Shown one piece after another: positions 19,255-28,195 of a stretch of 64,000 bases of DNA (positions are counted from its first letter, which is position 1; each line of letters opens with the position of its first letter). Below the pieces are notes generated by a model, which was not told the origin of the DNA, made no database searches, and saw only the letters and a program-made list of their open reading frames with translations. Made by a program: the position numbers and the translations under genes. The DNA is taken from NCBI RefSeq assembly GCF_009192745.1, contig NZ_VTFV01000004.1:62001-126000 (forward strand). Direction: 5' to 3'. The stretch comes from Arthrobacter citreus. GTDB lineage: Bacteria; Actinomycetota; Actinomycetes; Actinomycetales; Micrococcaceae.

Positions 19255-19650
19255 TCAGATTTCTGACCCGCTTTCAGGTTGGACGGTTTCGAGGGGGTTC
19301 CGGGTGGGACCCGCCTCTTGAGCTTCGAACCACTGCTCCACTGCCGAGGGATCAGCCTGCGCCCGGAAGGCACGGCCGAAAGCACGGCGTTTCACAGCTG
19401 TTGCGAGGCATGCTGTGTCGGGGTGCAACCAGGCGCCCCGGCCAGACATACGGCGGCTCTCATCTACGAGGACGGCGTTGCTGCCGTCTCCTGATTCCAG
19501 CGCCAGCCGCATCAGCACGGCCTGGTCATCCTTCTTCCTGCAGCCAATGCATGTCCGCTGTGGAACATGCGCCGATCCTGCCGCAGGCCGCACCGATTCC
19601 ACGGGCTCCTGCGGTTGCTGGAAGGCGGACGGTGACCCGGCCATGTACAT
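19255..19650 (-). CDS. ylxR: YlxR family RNA/nucleoid-associated protein
   Basis: The RTCIGCRKK motif (Cys34, Cys37 from the first ATG) and the later GRGAWLHP motif are diagnostic of YlxR (DUF448), a small basic protein encoded between nusA and infB in most Gram-positive bacteria. At 131 residues it has an unusual N-terminal extension of about 30 residues and a C-terminal tail. The start may instead be the ATG at 19644, two codons in. Function is not settled in this group: RNA-binding and nucleoid-binding roles are reported for the family. Confidence 0.9.
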   Translation of the reverse strand: MYMAGSPSAFQQPQEPVESVRPAAGSAHVPQRTCIGCRKKDDQAVLMRLALESGDGSNAVLVDESRRMSGRGAWLHPDTACLATAVKRRAFGRAFRAQADPSAVEQWFEAQEAGPTRNPLETVQPESGSEI

Positions 19651-19677
19651 TCTACCGCGTTTCTATTCTCTTGCCTT

Positions 19678-19702
19678 CATCCCTGCCCGCCGGGCAGGGA
19701 TG
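19678..19702 (-). terminator. Hairpin immediately after nusA
   Basis: CATCCCTGCCCG (19678-19689) pairs with CGGGCAGGGATG (19691-19702) and directly abuts the nusA stop codon. No T-run follows, so it may be an intercistronic stability or processing element rather than a full terminator. Confidence 0.5.
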
Positions 19703-20674
19703 CTAGGCGGACTTTGCGTCGGAAACGATGTCGATCCGCCAGCCCGTGAGCTTCGCGGCGAGGCGGGCATTCTGCCCTTCCTTGCCGATAGCCAGGGAGA
19801 GCTGGTAGTCCGGCACCACCACGCGGGCCGAGCGGGTATCCGCATCGGTGATGGTGACCGAGTTTACCCGAGAAGGCGACAACGCGTTGGCGATAAACGT
19901 TGCGGGGTCTTCGCTGAAGTCCACAATGTCGATCTTCTCGTCATGCAGTTCGGTCATGACGGCACGCACGCGCGAGCCCATCTCACCGATGCAGGCGCCC
20001 TTGGCGTTGATGCCCGGAACATTCGCCTTTACGGCGATCTTGGTCCGGTGGCCGGCTTCGCGTGCCAGGGCAACGATTTCCACCGATCCGTCTGCGATCT
20101 CCGGTACTTCCAGTTCAAAGAGCTTCCGCACCAGGCCCGGGTGGGAACGGGAAAGGGTGATGGACGGGCCCTTGAAACCACGGCGGACGTCGACGACGAA
20201 GGCACGCAGACGTGAGCCGTGCAGGTATTTCTCCCCGGGCACCTGTTCGGTGGGAGGCAGCAGGGCTTCTACTGAGCCAAGGTTGACCTGGATCATGTGC
20301 GGGTTGTTGCCCTGCTGGATCTGGCCGGAGACGAGTTCGCCTTCGCGGCCCTTGAACTCGCCCAGGATGTTGTCATCCTCCACGTCGCGCAGGCGCTGCA
20401 GGATGATCTGCCGTGCGGTGCTGGCAGCGATGCGGCCAAATCCTGCCGGGGTGTCGTCGAACTCGCCCACGGCCTCGCCGTCGTCGTCGAGCTCTGTTGC
20501 CCAGATGGTCACGTGGCCGCTCTTGCGGTCCAGTTCGGCCCGGGCCTTTTCCTGCGAGCCCGTCGTCTTGTGGTAGGCAACCAGCAGTGCCTGCTCAATC
20601 GTGGGGATCAGCTTGTCCAGCGGAATCTCGCGTTCCGCTTCCAGCAGCCTCAGCGCACTCATATCAATATCCAT
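19703..20674 (-). CDS. nusA: Transcription termination/antitermination factor NusA
   Basis: NusA binds RNA polymerase and modulates pausing, termination and antitermination. The 323 residues hold the N-terminal RNAP-binding domain (1-115), an S1 domain (about 120-195) and two KH domains (about 200-320); the short C-terminus without acidic repeats is normal for actinobacteria. The frame starts at ATG 20674, right after the rimP stop, with MSAL four codons in as an alternative. Downstream genes are ylxR and infB. Confidence 0.96.
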   Translation of the reverse strand: MDIDMSALRLLEAEREIPLDKLIPTIEQALLVAYHKTTGSQEKARAELDRKSGHVTIWATELDDDGEAVGEFDDTPAGFGRIAASTARQIILQRLRDVEDDNILGEFKGREGELVSGQIQQGNNPHMIQVNLGSVEALLPPTEQVPGEKYLHGSRLRAFVVDVRRGFKGPSITLSRSHPGLVRKLFELEVPEIADGSVEIVALAREAGHRTKIAVKANVPGINAKGACIGEMGSRVRAVMTELHDEKIDIVDFSEDPATFIANALSPSRVNSVTITDADTRSARVVVPDYQLSLAIGKEGQNARLAAKLTGWRIDIVSDAKSA

Positions 20675-21301
20675 TTAGGCCTCCTCGGCTGTGCTGTTAA
20701 TTCCGTCGGCGTCCTCGCCAGCCGGTTCGTCCTCAAGGTGGGCGAATTCGACCTCGACCCGTCCCTTGGCTATCTGGTCAAACGCCAGATGCAGCTTTTC
20801 ACCCTGTTTGGGCTTCATTCCCTTTTTGACCGCGAGTTCGGGGACCAGCGTGATGCCCGAATCATCAACCTCCAGGAGGCGGCCGGTTACGGCGTCGCCG
20901 CGCACCGGGGTGACGCACACCATCCGGCCCTTGTTGCGGCGCCAATGCCGCCGTTCGGTCAGCGGGCGGGAGACACCCGGGGAAGACACTTCAAGGCTGT
21001 AGGGACGGCCGTCGTCCTGCGGATCCGCATCCATGGCATCGGAGAGGACGCGGGATACATCCGCGATCCGGTCCAGGCTCACGCCGCCGCTTTCGGTCTC
21101 CGGAAGGTCCACGATGACGTGGACGGTCCGGTGGGCGCCGGCAATCTTGATCTCGATGTCCTCCAGGAAGAGGTTCTCACCGGCAACTGTGGGAGCCAGA
21201 TAGTCCTTGAGCCGCTGCGTCTCCGCAGCAACCTCGGCGCGCTGTGCGTCCTTGCGGTAGTTAGACGACGTGTCTTTTTTAGGGCTGGGGCGACCCGCCA
21301 T
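20675..21301 (-). CDS. rimP: Ribosome maturation factor RimP
   Basis: RimP is required for 30S subunit maturation. The 208 residues match its two-domain structure, with the VSSPGVSRPLTE motif near 108-119 and a C-terminal SH3-like domain, plus a variable acidic tail. The ATG at 21301 follows GGGAGG. It is the first gene of the rimP-nusA-ylxR-infB run; a TAGTCT -10 box lies about 34 bases upstream. Confidence 0.93.
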   Translation of the reverse strand: MAGRPSPKKDTSSNYRKDAQRAEVAAETQRLKDYLAPTVAGENLFLEDIEIKIAGAHRTVHVIVDLPETESGGVSLDRIADVSRVLSDAMDADPQDDGRPYSLEVSSPGVSRPLTERRHWRRNKGRMVCVTPVRGDAVTGRLLEVDDSGITLVPELAVKKGMKPKQGEKLHLAFDQIAKGRVEVEFAHLEDEPAGEDADGINSTAEEA

Positions 21302-21334
21302 TACTGCCTCCCACTAGATGTTGTTGTAGCTCCT

Positions 21335-21340
21335 AGACTA
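21335..21340 (-). promoter_or_regulatory. -10 box for rimP-nusA-infB
   Basis: TAGTCT on the minus strand lies 34 bases before the rimP ATG, leaving a short leader containing the GGGAGG ribosome binding site. Confidence 0.4.
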
Positions 21341-21407
21341 CCGACTTTTCCCGGGCACCCGGGTCACCGCCGCAGGTGGGGGCCCGTTCGTGGCATGATC
21401 GAGTGTT

Positions 21408-22460
21408 GTGGAGAAGCCCCCGAACGTCCCGCAGCGGCCCGGCACACGCCCCTCCAGGGCTGCTGCTGTTGCCGGCTTCCTGCGGCGTACCCTCGCTTTG
21501 GGGCTCCTGGCCTGCGTGATCGCCTCGCTGGGCCTGACAGCAGGTTCCGGGGCCGAACCGGAACGCCCCCGGTCCTTTTCCGAACAGGCGCTGAATGAGG
21601 CGTTCGCCACGTCCCGCGTCCTTGCCGCCCAAGCTGACTCGCTGGCGGCCTCCCTTGACCCCGGCTCGGCTGCCGAACTGCAGTCCGCGGCCAACATCCT
21701 GAATCAGCAGGCGCTGCTGCTGACCAGCCCGGGCGGGACCGCGGCAGCGCAGAAATCAGCCGCTCCCCAGACGCAGTCCTATCCCCGGGCGCTGCTGGAA
21801 TCTGCCCGGAAGAACCTGGCCGCAGCCGGCCGGGCAGACTACGGGACAGCGCGCCTGCTTGCATCCACCGGTACGGGGCAGCTACTGCTGGCCGATCGTG
21901 CTGCGCGTGCCCTTGGCGAACCCCTGGGGCAGCTGCAGGACTCCGGCTGGACACCCGTGCTTGAGGACTCCGACCTGCCCAAGTGCTCCAGCGGTGACCG
22001 CGCCGTCCTTCGGGACCGGCCGGGTGCCGCCGAATCGCTGCAGGCCGCGGTAAATGCCGAATACGGTGCAGCCTACGGCTACGAAGTGGCCCAGGCCCAG
22101 GCCGGCAGCGGCTTCACGGTTCTGGGACAACCACCAACTGAGCGTCGAAAAGCCCATCTGGAAGCCGGACGGGAAGCAGTCCGGCTGCTGCCGGACCTGT
22201 GCCTGCCCGAAGTCACTCCCCTGCCCGCGTGGTCCCTGGACCCGGGGTTCCTGGCCGATCCAGTCTCTTCCCTCCGGGAACTGGAAGAGACAATGCCGCA
22301 CCTCTACGCTGACCTGGCCGGAAGCAGCGACGGGGCCGTGCGCTCCTGGGCAATTGACCGCCTGGTGGCAACTTCCCTGCTGCTGTACTCCACCAGTGAG
22401 ATCCCGCCCGCCCCCGGGCTCGACGCCGTGCCGGCGCACCTCCCCTGGGCTGCAGGCTAG
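21408..22460 (+). CDS. Exported protein with ferritin-like DUF4439 domain
   Basis: An N-terminal hydrophobic segment (about residues 21-42) after an arginine-rich start suggests an exported or membrane-tethered protein. Residues about 205-345 match the DUF4439 helical bundle (AVNAEYGAAYGYEVAQAQ then helices containing RRKAHLEAGR), a ferritin-like fold of unknown role often found beside nusA-rimP in actinobacteria. The start is GTG at 21408, eight bases after CATGAT, so it may be leaderless. No metal ligand set can be assigned with certainty. Confidence 0.75.
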   Translation: MEKPPNVPQRPGTRPSRAAAVAGFLRRTLALGLLACVIASLGLTAGSGAEPERPRSFSEQALNEAFATSRVLAAQADSLAASLDPGSAAELQSAANILNQQALLLTSPGGTAAAQKSAAPQTQSYPRALLESARKNLAAAGRADYGTARLLASTGTGQLLLADRAARALGEPLGQLQDSGWTPVLEDSDLPKCSSGDRAVLRDRPGAAESLQAAVNAEYGAAYGYEVAQAQAGSGFTVLGQPPTERRKAHLEAGREAVRLLPDLCLPEVTPLPAWSLDPGFLADPVSSLRELEETMPHLYADLAGSSDGAVRSWAIDRLVATSLLLYSTSEIPPAPGLDAVPAHLPWAAG

Positions 22461-22584
22461 GCCGGTTCCGCCCGCCGAGGGGTGAAAGTCCATGCCGGGG
22501 CACAGCGGCGCAGGTTTCCTTCGCTGGAGGTTGGCACAGCCGCGGCAGGGGTGCTGCGCACTGGCACGGCAGGCACCGGCACCC

Positions 22585-22590
22585 TAGGCT
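22585..22590 (+). promoter_or_regulatory. -10 box upstream of the kinase gene
   Basis: TAGGCT lies six bases before an in-frame GTG at 22597, which could be a leaderless start. A better ribosome binding site (AGGAGG) lies before the ATG at 22666, in which case the message has a leader of about 70 bases. Confidence 0.4.
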
Positions 22591-22665
22591 GGGTTGGTGG
22601 CCGCAGCAGGTTGCCGCACGCCGGCAGCGCCCGCCACGGACCCCCAGCCCGCAGGAGGCATCTTT

Positions 22666-23649
22666 ATGGCATCCGCCGTCGTAGTACCCGAAGCCCTGCG
22701 CAGGCGTTACCTGCGCTCACGCGAAGGCCGGAACTGGGTCGAAAGCCTGCCGGGCCTGGTGGACGATGCCCTGGCATCCTTCGGACTCATCCCGGATGAC
22801 TCAGCAGCAGCGCACAGCTGGCACGGCCATGGCGCACTGGTGGTGCCGGTCCTTACCGCAGACAGAACCCCAGCCGTCCTGAAACTGCCGTTCCCCCACC
22901 CGGAGGCGGAATCCGAAGCGCCGGCGCTCCAGCTCTGGGCCGGACGCGGCGCCGTCCGCCTCCTGGATCGGGACACAGCAGGTGGCGCGCTGCTGCTCGA
23001 ACGGCTGGACCCGGAAAAAACCCTGCTGCAGGTGCCCATTGCGCAGGCTATCCACGTCTGGGGCAGGCTGGTCCGCGAGCTCGGCATCCCCGAATCGGAG
23101 GAACCGGAATGGGCCGCCATACCTTCCGCCGCTGAAAGGGCCGAGCAGCTTTCCGATGAGCTTCCGGCCGAGTGGGAGGCGCTGGGGCAGCCATTCGAAC
23201 GCTGGCTGCTGGAGGAAGCACTGGCCGTCTGCCAGACCCGCGGGGCGGTGGGCCGGCGCAGCAGCCGGGACGTGCTGGCGCACGCTGACCTGCACTTCGG
23301 CAACGTCCTTGCCCGGCCTGACGGCGGGTGGGCAGCCATCGATCCGCAGGCCGTCTGCGGGGAGGCCGAGTACGCCGTGGCACCTATGCTGTGGAACCGG
23401 CTTGGGGACCTGGCAGCAGTGGCCCCGGAGCGTTCCCTGGTGCAGCGGCTGCACGGTCTCTGCGAAGCCGGCGGACTGGATCCCGGCGCCGCGGCTGAGT
23501 GGAGCATCCTGCGCGAAGTGGCCAACGCGCTGGACTATCTTCGTGACGGAATGGCCGCCGATGCGCAGCGCTCGGTGTGGGTCGCCTCGGCGCTGGCCGG
23601 CAAGACCCATCCCGGGCTGCCGCCGGTGAGTGAACTGCCGGCCGCCTAG
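22666..23649 (+). CDS. Aminoglycoside/hydroxyurea phosphotransferase-family kinase (APH(6)-like)
   Basis: The protein-kinase-like fold shows the catalytic loop HADLHFGNVLA near residue 205 and the metal-binding AIDPQAVCGEAEY near 224, the pattern of the streptomycin 6-kinase/hydroxyurea kinase family. I start at ATG 22666 because AGGAGG lies eight bases upstream; 24 more residues would come from TTG 22594. The true substrate is unknown and chromosomal members are often not resistance genes. Its stop codon overlaps that of the convergent transporter gene. Confidence 0.85.
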   Translation: MASAVVVPEALRRRYLRSREGRNWVESLPGLVDDALASFGLIPDDSAAAHSWHGHGALVVPVLTADRTPAVLKLPFPHPEAESEAPALQLWAGRGAVRLLDRDTAGGALLLERLDPEKTLLQVPIAQAIHVWGRLVRELGIPESEEPEWAAIPSAAERAEQLSDELPAEWEALGQPFERWLLEEALAVCQTRGAVGRRSSRDVLAHADLHFGNVLARPDGGWAAIDPQAVCGEAEYAVAPMLWNRLGDLAAVAPERSLVQRLHGLCEAGGLDPGAAAEWSILREVANALDYLRDGMAADAQRSVWVASALAGKTHPGLPPVSELPAA

Positions 23650-24458
23650 GTCCCCGGCTGCTGGCCCTGGAAGTTTTCCATCCAGACATCGGTGCCGAGT
23701 TTGATGATCAGCGCACCCACCACCACCAGGAACACGATGCGGATGAATTTGCTGCCCTTCTTCACCGCCATGCGTGCACCGATGTAGCCGCCGGTCATGT
23801 TGGCCAGCCCAAGAATCAGGCCAAGGCCCCACAACAGGGAGCCGTGCGGCAGGAAAAACGCCAGCGCGCCGATATTGGTTGCCATGTTCACGATCTTCGC
23901 CTTGGCGCTGGCTGCCAGGAAGTTGTAGCCGAGCAGGGTCACCATGGCGATGATGAGGAAGGAACCGGTTCCCGGACCGATCAGCCCGTCATAAAAGCCA
24001 ATCACGGCACCGATTGCCCCGGCCGTGACGTAGTGCCGGTTCCCGGAGTGCCGGAGGTTGGTCAGTTCCCCCACGGTGGGCTTCGTGGCAGTGAAGACGG
24101 CGACGACGATCAGCGCCACCACGATGATCGGTTTGAAGACCGAGGACGGAAGCGAAGCCGCCAGCACCGCTCCCCCAAAGCTTCCCGCCAACGCCACCCC
24201 GGCCATGGGCAGCGCCGTTTTCAGGTCCGGGTGGGCACGCCGGTAATAGGTGATGGCGCTGGTGGTGGTCCCGAAGACGGAACCCATTTTGTTGGTCGCC
24301 AGGGCCTGCACGGGAGAGATTCCGGGCACGAGGAGAAGCGCCGGCAGCTGGAGCAGCCCGCCGCCGCCCACGACGGCGTCAATCCAGCCTGCGGCGAGGC
24401 CCGCCACCACCACCAGGGCGATGGTGGCGAGCGTTATGTCCTCAAGCCCCGAGACCAC
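23646..24458 (-). CDS. TSUP/TauE-SafE family membrane transporter
   Basis: The 270 residues form about eight hydrophobic helices with the family GGGGLLQLPALLLVPGISPVQA-type loop near residues 31-50 and GFYDGLIGPGTGSF near 153-166. Such proteins export or import sulfite, organosulfonates or other organic anions; the substrate here is unknown. The GTG start lies seven bases after the proS stop, so it is probably co-transcribed with proS. The last four bases overlap the end of the convergent kinase gene. Confidence 0.88.
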   Translation of the reverse strand: MVSGLEDITLATIALVVVAGLAAGWIDAVVGGGGLLQLPALLLVPGISPVQALATNKMGSVFGTTTSAITYYRRAHPDLKTALPMAGVALAGSFGGAVLAASLPSSVFKPIIVVALIVVAVFTATKPTVGELTNLRHSGNRHYVTAGAIGAVIGFYDGLIGPGTGSFLIIAMVTLLGYNFLAASAKAKIVNMATNIGALAFFLPHGSLLWGLGLILGLANMTGGYIGARMAVKKGSKFIRIVFLVVVGALIIKLGTDVWMENFQGQQPGT

Positions 24459-24465
24459 CTACGGC

Positions 24466-26265
24466 TCAGCCGCGGGCAGCGCGGAGCACGTACTCCACGG
24501 CCTCGGCGACCGGAACGTTTTCAGCTTCACCGGTGGCGCGGTCCTTGATTTCGACGACGCCGTCCGCCAGGCCGCGGCCAACCACCAGGATCGTGGGAAC
24601 ACCGATCAGTTCAGCATCACCGAACTTCACACCCGGGGAAACCTTGGGGCGGTCATCGTAGATAACTTCCAGTCCGGCTGCTTCGAGATCCTCGGAGAGC
24701 TTTGCCGCGGCTTCGAAGATCTCGTCTCCGCGGCCGGTGGCCACCACGTGCACGTCCGCGGGCGCAACGGCGCGCGGCCAGATGATGCCCTTCTCGTCCC
24801 GGTTGGACTCGGCCAGGGCTGCGACGGCCCGGGTGACACCCACGCCATAGGATCCCATGGTCACGGTGGCCAGCTTGCCGTTCCTGTCCAGGACCTTCAG
24901 TCCCAGCGCTTCGGCGTACTTGCGGCCAAGCTGGAAGATGTGGCCCATCTCGATGCCGCGGGCCGCTTCCAGGGGGCCGGATCCGTCCGGCGCCTCGTCG
25001 CCTTCGCGGACCTCAACGGCTTCGATCACGCCGTCCCAGCCGAAGTCGCGTTCAGCGACCAGGCCAATAACGTGCTTGCCGGGTGTGTTGGCTCCGGTGA
25101 TCCAGGCCGTGCCTGCAACAACGCGGGGATCCACGAGGTAGAGCAGGCCGGTTGCCGACTCCGTTCCCAGCACGGCTTCGTCCAGGGTCAGTCCCGGGCC
25201 GATGTAGCCCTTGACCAGGCCCGGGTGCTTCTTGAGGTCCTCGTCCGTAGCGGCCTCAACACCGAGCTCCCCGGACATTTCAAGGTGCGAGCCGATGTTG
25301 GCTTCGATGCGCTTGAGGTCCACGGCGCGGTCGCCCGGAACGCCAACGACGACGATCTGCCGCTCACCGGTGGGCAGGGTCACGGCCAGGACAACGTTCT
25401 TGAGCGTGTCTGCGGCCGTCCACTCGCCGTCGTCCTTCGGGAAGCGGGCGTTGACGTCCGCTACCAGGGTGTCGATGGTGGGGGTATCCGGGGTGTCCAC
25501 AACCTGCGCTGCGGGGGCGCCGCTGTAGTCGACCGGTTCCGGTGCCACGGTGGTGACGGCTTCGACGTTCGCCGCGTAGCCGCCGGCCGAACGGACGTAG
25601 GTGTCCTCACCGACCGGGGTCGGGTGCAGGAACTCCTCGCTCTTGGAGCCGCCCATAGCGCCGGAAACGGCGGAGACAACAACGACGTCGAGGCCCAGGC
25701 GCTCGAAGATGCGCAGGTAGGCGCCGCGGTGGGCCTGGTAGCTGGCTTCCAGGCCTTCGTCGTCAATATCGAAGGAGTAGGAGTCCTTCATGATGAACTC
25801 GCGGCCGCGGAGCAGGCCGGCACGCGGCCGCGCTTCGTCGCGGTACTTGTTCTGGATCTGGAACAGCGAGACCGGAAGGTCCTTGTAGGAGCTGTAGAGG
25901 TCCTTCACCAGGAGGGTGAACATTTCCTCATGGGTCGGTGCCAGCAGGTAGTCTGCGCCCTTGCGGTCCTGGAGGCGGAAGAGGTTGTCCCCGTACTCGG
26001 TCCAGCGGTTGGATGCTTCGTAGGGTTCACGGGGCAGCAGTGCCGGGAAATGGACTTCCTGGGCACCGATGGCGGCCATTTCCTCACGGATGATGGTCTC
26101 CACCTTGCCCAGCACGCGCAGGCCCAGGGGCAGCCACGAGTAGATGCCGGGTGCGGCGCGGCGGATGTAGCCGGCACGGACCAGCAGCCGGTGGCTGGCG
26201 ACGTCGGCGTCTGCCGGGTCTTCACGCAGGGTGCGCAGGAAAAGGGTGGAAAGTCGAAGGACCAC
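24466..26265 (-). CDS. proS: Prolyl-tRNA synthetase
   Basis: This is a bacterial-type class II prolyl-tRNA synthetase with motif 2/3 signatures ([43 protein letters not shown]), an inserted editing (YbaK-like) domain in the middle and a C-terminal anticodon-binding domain. From GTG at 26265 it has 599 residues starting V-V-L-R-L-S, the usual N-terminus; a further GTG at 26298 would add 11 residues. A TAGATT -10 box lies upstream at about 26326-26331. Confidence 0.95.
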   Translation of the reverse strand: MVLRLSTLFLRTLREDPADADVASHRLLVRAGYIRRAAPGIYSWLPLGLRVLGKVETIIREEMAAIGAQEVHFPALLPREPYEASNRWTEYGDNLFRLQDRKGADYLLAPTHEEMFTLLVKDLYSSYKDLPVSLFQIQNKYRDEARPRAGLLRGREFIMKDSYSFDIDDEGLEASYQAHRGAYLRIFERLGLDVVVVSAVSGAMGGSKSEEFLHPTPVGEDTYVRSAGGYAANVEAVTTVAPEPVDYSGAPAAQVVDTPDTPTIDTLVADVNARFPKDDGEWTAADTLKNVVLAVTLPTGERQIVVVGVPGDRAVDLKRIEANIGSHLEMSGELGVEAATDEDLKKHPGLVKGYIGPGLTLDEAVLGTESATGLLYLVDPRVVAGTAWITGANTPGKHVIGLVAERDFGWDGVIEAVEVREGDEAPDGSGPLEAARGIEMGHIFQLGRKYAEALGLKVLDRNGKLATVTMGSYGVGVTRAVAALAESNRDEKGIIWPRAVAPADVHVVATGRGDEIFEAAAKLSEDLEAAGLEVIYDDRPKVSPGVKFGDAELIGVPTILVVGRGLADGVVEIKDRATGEAENVPVAEAVEYVLRAARG

Positions 26266-26383
26266 GCGTCGAATCCGTTTCTGCAGCGTTGGCTGCACCT
26301 AAGTAAGAAGTTTCTCCCTACTAATCTAGCCCCTGGCGCCGGATGCACCGGACACGGCCGCCGCGTGGCGGAAGCGGTACGGG

Positions 26384-27252
26384 CTAGGGGGATGCCAGCC
26401 CCAGTTCCGCCAGGACTGCGTCGATGAGCAGGCCTGCTTCGGCTGCGTCCCGCTGCGGGTCCCGGGGAGCAGGCAGCGACGCGACAAGGCGTACGCTTCC
26501 GGACCTGGCGCTGACCACCACAAGCCGTGTGGCTCCCGCAGGCGCGCTGACCACGGTGTCCAGTGCCAGCGTCTGATCGGCAGCGGTTGTGATGTCCAGG
26601 CGCGTATTGGTTACCGTGACGGTTGTTCCGTCCCTGGTCATGCGGACTTCCGCACAGCCGGACAGGACTGCCTCGTCAATGTAATCCAGAGTGTCGAGGA
26701 CGGACTCGTCTGCGTAGGCAGCAACGTTGAGGACGCTGGCTGCTTCAGCCTCCCGGCCGTATGCCAGTCCGGCGAGCGACGCGTCCTGCACGGCGGATAC
26801 CGCAGCGGTGGCTGCGATTTCCGAGCAGGCGGCCGGCTCGAAGGTCACCTCGGCCCCTGGCGCGGATTCAGTGCCGGGGAGCATAGACCGGAGTGTTTCC
26901 TCGCTGAGGACTTCGCCTCCCAGTGCCAGGGAACGGTTGGCCGCCGTGACGGCGGCTTCGAGCCGGGCCGAACTGAAGGCGGGGAGGCTGCCGTCATCCG
27001 CTGATCCGGTCTCCGGGCTTGGGCCTGGCGGCGTGCTCTCAGCCGGCGCCGTCCCGGCGGTTTCCGGTCCGGGACCGCCGGTGCTTCCGGCTTCCGGCCC
27101 GGAACGTGGGGCTGGTCCGGCCGGAGCCGTTCCCCCGCGTCCGCCGGCACAGTAATCGAGGGTGCGGCAGGGCCCTCCCCGGACACACCGGAGCAGGCCG
27201 TGAGCAGCAGGGCTGCGGCCAGCAGGCAGGCGGCGCGTCGGGTCCGGGTCAT
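26384..27252 (-). pseudogene. Lipoprotein gene interrupted by a frameshift in a G5 tract
   Basis: The ATG at 27252 begins a lipoprotein signal peptide (ACLLAAALLLTACSG; lipobox Cys at residue 20) that reads A-P-S-I-T-V-P-A-D-A-G and then leaves frame. The rest of the protein (a Pro/Gly linker, then a folded domain with FEPAACSEIA and LSGCAEVRM cysteines) continues in another frame to the stop at 26384. The frames join if one G is added in the G5 run at 27132-27136. Spacing of the two cysteines and the sheet-rich end faintly recall the PknH extracellular sensor domain; this is a guess. It could be a real mutation, phase variation or a sequencing error. Confidence 0.7.
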
Positions 27253-27289
27253 GGTCGTCCCAGCCTAGGGTGCGCCGGCGGGGAAAGTA

Positions 27290-27335
27290 AGGCACTGGCA
27301 GCCCGGGTGCCTGGCTGCCCGGGCTGCCAGTGCCT
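27290..27335 (-). terminator. Strong hairpin at the end of the GNAT gene
   Basis: Eighteen-base arms (27290-27307 and 27318-27335) pair perfectly around a ten-base loop. The stop codon of the GNAT gene (27334-27336) is inside the stem. On the minus strand TTACTTT follows, consistent with a terminator. Confidence 0.75.
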
Positions 27336-28185
27336 AGAAGAGGATGGTCGCGAAGGTGCCTACCTGGCGGAAACCCACGGATTCGTAGGTTGCCCTGGCA
27401 GGGGCGTTGTAGTGGTTCACATAGAGGCTGGTCAGCGGAGCCAGTTCCTGGGCGAACTGGACTACGGCGGACATGTAGGCGGCACTCAGGCCGCGTCCGC
27501 GGTAGGCCGGGTTCATCCAGACCCCTTGGACCTGGACAGCCCGGCTGGAGACAGTTCCAAGCTCTGCCTTGAAGATCACCTGGCCGGAGGCATCGAACTC
27601 CACGAGAGAGTGCCCGTTCTGGATGAGCGACAGAACCCGCTGCCGATAATGCCTGCTTCCACCGGCGACGGGCGAGTATCCGACTTCCTCCTCGAACATG
27701 GCCGTGCAGGCAGGCAGCAGCCGGTCAAGGTCAGCAGGGCGTGCACGGCGTAGTCCCGGAGCCGGCGATACCTGCGAGGGGCCCGCGATTTCAAGCAGCG
27801 GCTGGTCGCTGCGTACGTCGAAGGGCCGCGGGGAGGTGTGCTGCAGCTGGGACCAGAGGGACAGTACGGCCTCTGCCGGCCCGAACAGCGAGGAGAAGCG
27901 GCGCCCGGTACTGGCCAGGTAGGCACCGATCTCAGGCCCGTTTTCGGCCGTGACGCCGGTGGGCACAACGTTGACCCCCACCCAGCAGGCAGCGGTGAGC
28001 TTTCCGCCGTCGAACACCCCCAGCACCTGGCCGCCGGCCGCCGTCGGAGCAGCGGTTCCGGTGGTTTCCAGGTGTGAAAGCAGGAACGTGTTCGCCACCG
28101 GGTCTGCGGCTGCAAGTTCAGTGAGTGCCGCGGTATCGGCCGCACCGAGGATGCGCAGCGTTCCCGTCATGTTTCCGCTGCGCAT
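27334..28185 (-). CDS. GNAT acetyltransferase with DUF4081 domain
   Basis: The C-terminal half (about 165-283) is a GNAT domain with the acetyl-CoA loop VWMNPAYRGRGLSAAYM; the N-terminal half matches DUF4081, often fused to GNAT in actinobacteria. Its position directly after ispG corresponds to the mycobacterial dxr-rip1-ispG-GNAT order. The substrate is unknown. I use ATG 28185, 11 bases after the ispG stop with a close GGAG; ATG 28170 is an alternative, and the extra N-terminal codons up to 28242 overlap ispG. Confidence 0.82.
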   Translation of the reverse strand: MRSGNMTGTLRILGAADTAALTELAAADPVANTFLLSHLETTGTAAPTAAGGQVLGVFDGGKLTAACWVGVNVVPTGVTAENGPEIGAYLASTGRRFSSLFGPAEAVLSLWSQLQHTSPRPFDVRSDQPLLEIAGPSQVSPAPGLRRARPADLDRLLPACTAMFEEEVGYSPVAGGSRHYRQRVLSLIQNGHSLVEFDASGQVIFKAELGTVSSRAVQVQGVWMNPAYRGRGLSAAYMSAVVQFAQELAPLTSLYVNHYNAPARATYESVGFRQVGTFATILF

Positions 28186-28195
28186 CTTCTCCGTC

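Noticed and set aside
17948-19321. Pro/Gly-rich repetitive open frame on the plus strand
   Set aside because: It is the reverse complement of the IF-2 low-complexity linker, and the repeats come from the infB frame.
22666-23649. Acquired antibiotic resistance gene
   Set aside because: The kinase resembles APH(6) but shows no mobile element nearby and has base composition like its neighbours, so acquired resistance is not supported.
24250-26427. 725-codon open frame on the plus strand
   Set aside because: It is antisense to proS and shows no recognisable protein features.
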